A DNA stretch of 64,000 nucleotides from Hofstenia miamia (lineage: Eukaryota; Xenacoelomorpha; Acoela): the NCBI GenBank assembly GCA_004352715.1, contig SCFE01000007.1, positions 1,463,377 to 1,527,376 of the forward strand. Direction: 5' to 3'. The notes below the pieces were generated by a model. It did no database searches. It saw nothing but the letters and a program-made list of their open reading frames with translations, and was not told the origin of the DNA. Positions 56,471 through 64,000 of the stretch are shown in pieces (the stretch's first letter is position 1; every line of letters starts with the position of its first letter). The position numbers and the translations under genes are program-made.

Positions 56471-57867
56471 CAGAGCTGTGAAATTAACTGGCCACCCCTA
56501 AAATATGCATTTTTAATTTTAAAAAATGAAATTAATACTTTTTATCCAGACCAAATAAATTATAAAGTAATATAACAATTAAAAAGCAATTACAAAACAA
56601 ATTATAAAGTAAAATTACTTATAAACATATCAATATTTTGTTGGAAATCCCTTACTGTCAATTACCGCTTGACATCTTTTGGATCAATTTTTGACATTCC
56701 TCGACCGTTACTGAGTTCCAGACCTCATTGATTTTTGTAACCAAGTCAGTTTTTGATGACGGCTTTCTGTCAGATAATCTTTTTTTGATGATACACCATA
56801 AATTTTCCAAAGAATTTAGGTCCGGGGACTGGCTTGGCCAGGGCAAGTGAGCAAAACTCTGTTTCCTGATCCAATCTGTAACCTTTGCAGCAGTATGGAC
56901 AGGTGCGTTGTCATCAGCCAGGATGAATTTTCCTTCCGGAGGGAATAATGGGATCATGTTTTGTGGAGTCAGCGATTGTTTAAGTATATTTAGATACTGA
57001 ATGGCATTGACACTGCCTTGACATTGGACTAATGGACAAACACCTTGTGCACTGAATCCTCCCCAAAACATAACAGTACTTCCACCATGTTTAACAGTAG
57101 GCCGTGTGCAGTCAATGCGGTACTTTTCATTTGGGCGACGACGAACAGTAACGCGTTGCTTAGTGTTGAATACTTCAAATGAAGATTCATCGGTGAATAA
57201 GACAGTATTCCATCTTTCTGGAGTCCAATGCTTCATACGTTTAGCAAAGGTTAAACGCGCCTTGACATTTTTGGCAGAGAGCAGTGGCTTTTTGACCGCC
57301 GTATACGAACGATAACCAGCTTTAATCAATCGCTTTCTGATTGTTGCTGGTTTCAAATAAACTCCTGTTGAACGTCTCCATTCTGCAGCAATGTTTGATG
57401 AAGTCATACGCCGATTTTCTTTCAATATACGAATAAGGACCGGATCATCTCTACAAGTGCTTTCGAATTTTCTTCCTTGTCCAGAAACATTAGCCACAGA
57501 ATTTGTCTCGTCATATTTTTTAAGAGTGTTTCTCACAGTGTCCCTTTTGATATTAAGTTGCCTTCCTATTTCACTGATATTGTAGCCTTCGTCCCGTTTA
57601 AAAACAATCCTTAAGCGTTCTATATTACTTAGATGTTTACTCTCTCGCGGCATAATTAACTATGATTTAGCTGTATTTCATGCAGAGGCATATGTGTGTA
57701 CTGGCTTATATTAAAATATCAAATTAAAGCAGATGCCTTTCACCACACTGCCAACTAAACGTGTAACAGTTATAGCTACGTTAATAAACTAGGAAATCGA
57801 TTTATGTTAAATTAACTAAACAAATGTGTATTTTTGGAGGGTGGCCAGTTAATTAATCACAGCACTG
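56471..57867 (-). mobile_element. Tc1-family DNA transposon, nearly intact, 1397 bp
   Basis: The inverted ends begin CAGAGCTGTGAAATTAACTG (left) and CAGTGCTGTGATTAATTAAC (right, inverted), both leading into a GGCCACCC block. TA flanks each end, within a (TA)n tract. One transposase gene fills the interior on the minus strand. CpG is plentiful in it, unlike the Gypsy block 2 kb away, so it is a young insertion. Confidence 0.92.
56658..57653 (-). CDS. Tc1-type DD34E transposase
   Basis: 331 codons from ATG at 57653. Residues 1-55 form the first helix-turn-helix (SNIERLRIVFKRDEGYNISE and IGRQLNIKRDTVRNTL), and residues 60-115 the second with a GRP-like linker (GQGRK). The catalytic triad is D155 (FTDESSF), D248 (ADDNAPVH) and E283 (SLENLW), with 34 residues between the last two. 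The Pro normally before IENLW is Ser. The enzyme cuts and pastes DNA at TA. The C-terminus ends early in MSSGN. In the next frame the sequence reads VIDSKGFPTKY and a stop, the usual Tc1 tail, so a small deletion has shifted the last 10 or so codons. The rest has no defect, so activity may be little affected. Confidence 0.92.
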   Translation of the reverse strand: MPRESKHLSNIERLRIVFKRDEGYNISEIGRQLNIKRDTVRNTLKKYDETNSVANVSGQGRKFESTCRDDPVLIRILKENRRMTSSNIAAEWRRSTGVYLKPATIRKRLIKAGYRSYTAVKKPLLSAKNVKARLTFAKRMKHWTPERWNTVLFTDESSFEVFNTKQRVTVRRRPNEKYRIDCTRPTVKHGGSTVMFWGGFSAQGVCPLVQCQGSVNAIQYLNILKQSLTPQNMIPLFPPEGKFILADDNAPVHTAAKVTDWIRKQSFAHLPWPSQSPDLNSLENLWCIIKKRLSDRKPSSKTDLVTKINEVWNSVTVEECQKLIQKMSSGN

Positions 57868-58150
57868 TATATATATATATAAAACACTACATTGAAGATC
57901 AAAGTTTTGAACTTACAAATTAGATGGATTTCTACTAAACTATTTATTGTGGTCTTTACATTGAAGATTTATTAAAACGTTTTGTTCTATAAATAATCGG
58001 GAATATATGTTCTAATAGTAATGCAGGCATATTTTGATTAAAAAAATCTAATTTCAGAAACAATTTAAAATATCGGTAGGACAGACCCTATCAATCTTAG
58101 CTATCAGCCATGCAAAAANTTGGAGGGTGGCCAGTTAATTAATCACAGCA

Positions 58151-58184
<34 letters not shown>
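57868..58184. other. Intergenic with contig join and second Tc1 end
   Basis: A single N at 58119 is followed by a second copy of the Tc1 right end (58120-58152, TTGGAGGGTGGCCAGTTAAT). It is slightly different from the first and followed by a longer (TA)n tract. It is either the overlap of two contigs from different alleles or a second Tc1 end. Confidence 0.7.
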
Positions 58185-58185
<1 letters not shown>

Positions 58186-58380
58186 GTAAAATCAGTCGGT
58201 AGTTATTGTTATTTATCGGCCATATCACGCGCTTTTCGTGTTGACTAGTGGTTTTCATGTTTGTAAATATTGTAAATACGCATTGTATATAAGACACCCA
58301 AGCATCTGTAAATAGAGAAATAGTTTAATCGTGTTCTCTTGTTCACTAGAATCACTGTTGCTCTAGTATTTTGCAAGTTG
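58185..58380. mobile_element. Diverged copy of the 194-bp LTR-like repeat
   Basis: TGTAAAATCAGTCGGTAGTT and the following sequence match 33989-34165 over about 165 bp, including the CACGCGCTTTTCG block and TATATAAG box. The 3' end differs (CACTGTTGCTCTAG), so the boundary is unclear. Confidence 0.6.
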
Positions 58381-59173
58381 TGAATGTGCACTTTTCCATT
58401 GTATATGTAAGTCGGCTTTAGAGCTCCCGATCATCTGAACATTAGGTATGAACAGCATTTACATCGTTTTTAATAAATCGGAATTTTCAAAGAAAAGTAG
58501 CTAGTTTGTCAAGTGCAGAAGTACACTTGAATACAAATTCTCAACATGATCATGGAGGTATCTCAGGATTTCCAAATTTTATAATAGATTAAGAAAATTG
58601 TTTTGTCATATAGTAATTCAAAAAATTCATATGCTTACATGCACAAATAGCAATTGTCGTACAACAAATGTTTTATATATTGTTTTGCAAATTTTGAAGG
58701 ATGAATAACTATTAATTTAAAAGTTACTTATCATTTTGTACATGAATTCAAATCATATTTATGTATATTTCCATGCAATGCGTTATAAAAAATTTACAAT
58801 TTATACATCAATTTTGTATGTATTCATTGCTTTAATGGTGACAACAAATTTTTAATTTTTTGATGTCCATATGCTTTCTAACTTGGAATTTAACATTCAA
58901 CAAATCTATTATTGCAATTACCCAATAAAAGCATATTTATATTCTTTATCCCCAAGAAAAATATGTGCTAAAACTTGTGAAACGACCACTGCTGTCTTGC
59001 ACAGTCATAGCCAGCTATCCTAAGAGTATCATTTCATTTCACGAATTGATATTAGTTGTTGCAAATCAATTGCCACTAAACTCCTTGTAAATCTATCTTT
59101 TTTATCTTTTCAGATAGCAGTGCTTCAACAATTCTACCTTACTAAAATATTAATGTGTTTTAATGATAAAAGG
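58381..59173. other. Intergenic, nothing recognised
   Basis: AT-rich with no supported gene or repeat. Confidence 0.45.
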
Positions 59174-59386
59174 CAGTGGTGCGTTTATTCGGGACCAGCT
59201 GCGAACACTTAAGAAAAATGTTCTCTTTTTCTCAAAATTAAGAATTGTTCACTTTAATTCAAGATGTTATCAATCGATTTGCTGCTAAAATCAAACGATT
59301 GAATTTTGTGTGAGCTTACTTTTGTTTAAAAAACTCGTCAACCCCCCCCCCCCCCCCCCGTTTTAAAATTTCTAAACGCGCCACTG
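59174..59386. mobile_element. 213-bp hAT-type MITE with a poly-C tract
   Basis: Ends CAGTGGTGCGTTTA and, inverted, CAGTGGCGCGTTTA. The flanks ATAAAAGG (59166-59173) and ATAAAGGG (59387-59394) are an 8-bp duplication with one mismatch. A run of 18 C lies at 59342-59359, close to the right end. Confidence 0.8.
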
Positions 59387-59394
59387 ATAAAGGG

Positions 59395-60200
59395 AACAAG
59401 TAATTGCAGCTCTTTTTGGCAAGCATTGTTTTGTAAAAATATATTGAATTCAGCATCCTATAATAATTCAAAGATTCTTATTCAGTTCCTTTTGATAGTA
59501 AAAAAATTACAGACTCTGCATTATGCTGTATTAACATTTTATTTTCAAGAAACATCCAAAGTTTTAACACTTTTTATTAAGTAAATCTTGGCGACCTGAA
59601 TATTAGTACGTTAAAAGATACTGGCATTCAGAATCGTTATAATAATAATACTATTTGTTTGACTCAACCCCCTTAGTGATGTGCTCCACCTTTCTGCAGT
59701 ACAAAATCTGAGAGATTACTATAAATAATTATTCTGTAGTTAAATATTAAATTTCTCATTAATTGACTTTCGAAGTAATATTTTAACTTCATAATAGAAG
59801 TTTGTTTTGAATTTATACATGTTCAATTAGCATAGGGTATAAAACTAGTCAATGTGAATATTTTTGCCTCTTACAAATATGACCTAATTTACACACAAAA
59901 TTACCACATTTGATAGTCTCTCGAAAATTACAATCATTTGGAAAGTATGAAATAAATGGATTCTTCTTTTAGCAATTTAGATTTTTATGACAATTTTCAT
60001 TTCGCAAGTTACGCTAAAAAATACAACTGAGAAAATTCGCTTTAGGTTGAGTAAACCGGAAGTTTTAAAAACAAGAAAATGTGTATTTCAACAATAAAAA
60101 TATACCCAAGTAAAACATTGTTCATTATATCTGTTTTTTATCAGCTGATAAATTCTATTGTCTGAACACTCCATCCATTCTTTAGGGGAAACAGTTAAAT
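59395..60200. other. Intergenic with a scrap of the Harbinger-like MITE
   Basis: No gene. 60130-60180 (TTTTTATCAGCTGATAAATT and GTCTGAACACTCCATCC) resembles internal parts of the MITE at 51012-51525, so it is a truncated relative. A (TA)n tract follows. Confidence 0.5.
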
Positions 60201-60228
60201 GATATATATATATATATATATATATATA

Positions 60229-60442
60229 NNNNNNNNNNNNNNNNNNNNNNNNNNNNNNNNNNNNNNNNNNNNNNNNNNNNNNNNNNNNNNNNNNNNNNNN
60301 NNNNNNNNNNNNNNNNNNNNNNNNNNNNNNNNNNNNNNNNNNNNNNNNNNNNNNNNNNNNNNNNNNNNNNNNNNNNNNNNNNNNNNNNNNNNNNNNNNNN
60401 NNNNNNNNNNNNNNNNNNNNNNNNNNNNNNNNNNNNNNNNNN
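60229..60442. other. Assembly gap (214 N) in a (TA)n tract
   Basis: Run of N with TA repeats on both sides. Confidence 0.99.
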
Positions 60443-61137
60443 TATATAATGTTTCAGAGATATTTGCTTGCTAGCTTCTAGATGACTACCATCCATGCTT
60501 AAAAAGTCAATTCCAAAAAATATATATGAATATTTATAGCTAGAGTTAAAGTGATTTAAGCAGCATGTTCCAATTCCTAAAACATGACTTTGTATCCATT
60601 GGTAATAAAAGTTCAGTCTAGAATGACTTGTTTCAGAGATATTACTTAGTCTGTGTCAATTTCAATGGCAGCAATTGTCAGTGAGGATTTGAATAAATAA
60701 TGTTACAGAACTTACATGTGGCAAAGTTGAAGTATTTTATCATGACCATCCTATATTTATCTGTCAGCTTTGTATTCAGTTTATGAAAAATATTCAAAAT
60801 GAAATTCACAAAACTCGATAAGTGCCATCATGTTGAACATATTTAAATATTAATCCCTGCAGATTGCCTAGCAAGTTATTAACTGATGAGTAAGTAATCA
60901 CGAATATTGGCTTACATAAGCTCATATAATGTTATATTTATCTAATTTTCAAAATCTCTATTTCTATGCCTTTGTACGGAAAGCAATTGCACCTCAAAAA
61001 TATGTATAATAGAATCTGACTAATGCTTTCATTATGCAATTCAATTATTTTCTTGGCCAAGTGAACGATAGAGGCAATATTTGACTGTTGATGAGGATTA
61101 CAAGTGCCAACTATTAACAAATATGTTTGCGTTTTAG
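60443..61137. other. Intergenic or intron
   Basis: AT-rich. If the exon at 61138 is real, this is its upstream intron. Confidence 0.4.
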
Positions 61138-61343
61138 CCCTGGATCATTTACCTCATTCAAACGGAGTACAGCTAAAAATTCCCACAAAGAAAATGAAAA
61201 AACGAAAGGAATTGAATGCACTCGTAAACAATGTTAGGCGATCAAAGAAGAGGCCGAATGAGGATCCTTTGTTATCTTCTGCATCGTCTGATGAATATGA
61301 AGTTTATAGCGCAAGACGACCAAATTATTTGTTAGTTATTTGA
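61138..61343 (+). CDS. Possible terminal exon of an unknown host gene
   Basis: The open frame follows an acceptor-like TTTGCGTTTTAG, with a branch-point-like CTATTAAC 20 bp earlier, and ends in TGA at 61341-61343. It would add about 68 residues: LDHLPHSNGVQLKIPTKK, then a strongly basic KKMKKRKELNALV..RRSKKRP region that could be a nuclear localisation signal, then an acidic serine-rich LLSSASSDEYEVYSA tail. The mixed basic and Ser/Asp composition is unlike the AT-rich noise around it. Its local GC is higher than its flanks. I do not recognise the family. Confidence 0.4.
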
Positions 61344-61700
61344 TAATCACATAGTATAAAATTATCAATTTTACTAAATCAATCATACTGTCTTATCTGG
61401 AAGTTTCTTTTTTAAAGCCCTTTGCTAAGCTGAATTTCATTTATATATACTGTCTAGCTTAATTTCGCTGCTTAAACCAAAGCAAAATAATTCATTCTCA
61501 CATACTTTGATAGAATGTTTATTCTTTCTGTTTGAAATTCTTTGTAGAACTTGATTTTGCTCAAACAGTAGTTATTAATGGTCCCAGCATTTACTACCGC
61601 TACCGCGTTGATGCGGTTAATCCGTCGATCAAAGTATCTACGTTGTGCATTTAAAGATAAACTAAGAACAAAATACCTCTATTAACTGTTAAATCTGTTA
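61344..61700. other. Intergenic, nothing recognised
   Basis: AT-rich sequence before the hAT MITE target. Confidence 0.45.
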
Positions 61701-61708
61701 ATTATAAG

Positions 61709-62064
61709 CAGTGTTGGGCGATTTAAATCATTGATTTAAGTGGGATTTAAATCATGATTTAAATCAAAGCACATTATTAGTTCAATTATTGATTTAAATC
61801 AAGTACACTAAAAGAGATACAAATAGTATTTTTAATTGTTTTCAAGTCATTTCCCTGATATTGGAATGAATTGGCAAGCTCTGAGTTTAATGTTTTGCAT
61901 GTTTTTTATCTTCAGCTTATTTAAAATTGTACTTCAAAAATAGTATCAAAAGGAGTTCTAATATTTACTACCTTGGAAAATTGTCTGGGTAAAATTGAAA
62001 TTTAGACAAAAATCCGATTTAAATTAAAAAAATCCGATTTTTTTTTATTTTTTTCCTAACACTG
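61709..62064. mobile_element. 356-bp hAT MITE with perfect 8-bp target duplication
   Basis: The ends are CAGTGTTGGG and, inverted, CAGTGTTAGG, and the flanks are a perfect ATTATAAG (61701-61708 and 62065-62072), which fits the hAT target pattern nTnnnnAn. The left part contains five or so GATTTAAATCA-type palindromes and the right part AAATCCGATTT words. CAGTGTTGGG is a classical hAT end. No coding capacity. Confidence 0.92.
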
Positions 62065-62072
62065 ATTATAAG

Positions 62073-62444
62073 AAATATAATACGTCAAACGCGTCTGTAT
62101 TTTATTTAAAATACAAATTTCCCGCTTCACATTAATTATTTTACAAAAATGAAAGCTAATTAACAGTCCCCCTTCCCAAATAAGGGTATGCATTAAAATT
62201 TCAAAGAGCAATATTTGTTTTGACATATCGACCGTCCGCCAATTGTATTACTTTTTCAGAAACTCGTCTTTGTACAGCACATGGTTCACCAACGATAGGT
62301 TGCATACAATTACCTGCGAACGTTGCCTGAACATAGGCTATTTTTAGACATGGTCCATTGTAGCTAGCAATTTTATCAGAACTCGTGGGCCAATCTTGAG
62401 GAATTCAAAGTTGACAACCAAAAGGAACTGGAAAGGTGGTATCG
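62073..62444 (-). pseudogene. Eroded 3' part of the G3 Gypsy pol
   Basis: Downstream of the integrase frame on the minus strand there are short stretches suggestive of an integrase C-terminus, but stops in all frames prevent a firm reading. Confidence 0.35.
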
Positions 62445-62920
62445 CTACTGCTCTCTCCGATTTATATTAAAAACGTATGCAGGTAACGTGTCTGACAATG
62501 ATTTTTCAATGCAACATAAGCTGTAGTTTAACGTTCGATGCACACGTTCAATAATAGGATTTCCTTGTGGATGACATGGTGTACATTGTGAAATTTGTAT
62601 GTTGAAAAATCTAGTCAAACTTGCAACAACATCACTAATAAATTGAGGGGCCCGGTCCGAATGTAGTCTTCTAGGCGCGCCAAATCTATATATCCATTTG
62701 TTTTGAATAATTTGTGCAGCTGCATCAGCAGTGGTGTTGTTTATAGGAAATACTTCGAGCCATCTACTAGCAGCATCTATCATTGTTACGACATACCGAT
62801 AAGAACCGGCAGTGGTCCAACAATATCTACATATAATAGTTCAAGACATTGAACTTCTGGGAATTGTAGAATTTTTCTTGATTATTGACTGTACCATAAT
62901 TTTTGCGTTCATAACATGCT
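62445..62920 (-). pseudogene. G3: Gypsy integrase core fragment
   Basis: The 112-codon frame (62783-62445) has MIDAASRWLEVFPI (first Asp), RFGAPRRLHSDRAPQFISD (second Asp) and CHPQGNPIIERVHRTL (Glu block), the full D, D, E set of a Gypsy-type integrase core. Upstream on the minus strand, in another frame, is CKACYERKNYG, the end of the zinc-binding domain, so one or more frameshifts lie near 62.79-62.85 kb. CpG is present (for example GGCGCGCC near 62675), so this copy belongs to a younger or differently treated family than G1 and G2. Confidence 0.75.
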
Positions 62921-64000
62921 TTACATTGGTTTGTATATTCAGATATACATTTTCTCATAGAGTTAATTCAATAGCCTGCTGCACGAATTTTACTAATTAG
63001 CTAATGTGATGTCATTAATTAGCTATGCCACTTTTGTAAAATAATTAATCTGTGAAGCAGGAAAATTAGTTTTTTTAGAAACAATAATTTAACCTGCAAA
63101 GTCAGTTTTAACTTTGTAATCTTTGACAGACTTGTTTAATCAAAAGAAGTTTAAAATAGTACGAAAAAAAGACGAGCGCTCATTTGGAGCTAAATTTAAT
63201 TGTATTTTGCAGTAACGCTATAATTTTTTAGCCGTCGTGGTGAGTTTCGTGTTCCTGCTGCAGTAGTCTGTGGCCAAATATTGTTTTCGTGAAGTCGTTT
63301 TACAAAAATGGCAACCGTGCACATCTCTAATATACATGCATATGTACATGCTTTGTACACGTTATTAACTTTCAAATAAAATTTCTCGAAAACTTTAATA
63401 ACATTTATAACATTTAAATTATGGCAATGAAATTATAATTAGGATTTTGATGTTTAATGATTTTTTACCTGAAACAATAAATTTCAAAAAAAGTTTGCAT
63501 AACAAAAGTTCGCGATTAAAACTATGCGGCAAACTGCTTACGTCACATTTGTTCTGAATGCTGCTTTCCAATGCGATAAACATTTCCAAAGTGCGTATTT
63601 AGGTACGCAAGTGTGTGCAAATTATTTATTTTTTATAGAAACTTCAATATTTGTTTAATAATAAATATGCGAATTTGAAAATGCTTTCAAAAGTGTTTTT
63701 CCTTTACGTAGACATTTTCTAATATATAAATACATTAATAATTTATATCATTTATAATTCAAATATCAACAAACTTTTCTGAATAATGACCTACAAAAAT
63801 TTAAAAATAATTCGTAAAATCAAAATGCTTGGTGTAAAAATACCCGTGCAATAAGTAATCAACGCTATGCACGAGAATCAATTAATAATATTCGAGAACC
63901 CAAAAAATTATATATGTATAACAATGCCAAATATTACTTCGTTGTACCCTATATAATTTTCCGCAATTATTCAGTTGTCTCATAATCCAATTCGTTTTCC
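62921..64000. other. Intergenic to the window end, nothing recognised
   Basis: AT-rich with no supported gene, repeat or RNA. Confidence 0.45.

Noticed and set aside
57106-57585. Plus-strand frames within the Tc1 transposase
   Set aside because: Antisense shadows of the transposase gene.

Overview
This is a 64 kb piece of an AT-rich, gene-poor eukaryotic genome, almost certainly an invertebrate animal. The transposon mix (CR1/L2-like LINEs, a Penelope-like fragment, Gypsy elements, Tc1/mariner, hAT, piggyBac-like and Harbinger-like MITEs), the intron-style splice acceptors and the abundant (TA)n tracts fit a cnidarian such as a hydrozoan, but the species cannot be fixed from the sequence alone. 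No bacterial, plasmid, CRISPR or operon feature is present.

Layout. 1-218 holds the 3' end of a gene whose paralogue is the one convincing full-length host gene, an intronless 595-residue type II membrane protein at 13693-15480 (-). A small broken copy of that gene lies at 16222-16348. Between them are mariner remnants (2.1-3.0 kb), a 174-bp pogo-like MITE, a hAT MITE inside a block duplicated by assembly, a 255-bp satellite in eight apparently identical copies (7562-9601), an old LINE end and a Penelope fragment. 21-30.7 kb is a LINE nest. A pyrimidine-rich LINE (here LINE A) is broken by antisense pieces of a second LINE family and by a nearly complete 4.4 kb LINE of that second family (LINE B). 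LINE B carries an SGNH/esterase-like ORF1 and an ORF2 with endonuclease and reverse transcriptase. 32.9-33.6 kb holds a probable last exon of a host gene. 35.3-36.9 kb is a fold-back repeat rich in the motif GCGCTTTGTAA, bounded by two N gaps.

38.3-54.2 kb is a block of decayed Gypsy retrotransposons on the minus strand. One long element (G1) has LTRs, a possible primer site, gag, RT, RNase H, integrase and about 3.6 kb of extra coding sequence. It has been hit by a piggyBac-like MITE and a Harbinger-like MITE, contains an inverted LTR, and abuts a truncated second Gypsy (G2). Much of the block lacks CpG, and the RT active-site aspartates have become asparagines in the way expected of CpG decay. 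In contrast, a Tc1 transposon at 56471-57867 is almost intact and CpG-containing. The last 6 kb holds two more hAT MITEs, a possible terminal exon and a Gypsy integrase fragment.

Assembly caution: twelve isolated single N bases mark contig joins, and most are followed by a block repeating sequence already given upstream. Several apparent duplications (about 1.0 kb near 5 kb, 1.1 kb near 43 kb, smaller ones near 13, 21, 46, 49 and 58 kb) are therefore probably artefacts. Gene products here do not form a pathway; most of the content is mobile DNA.
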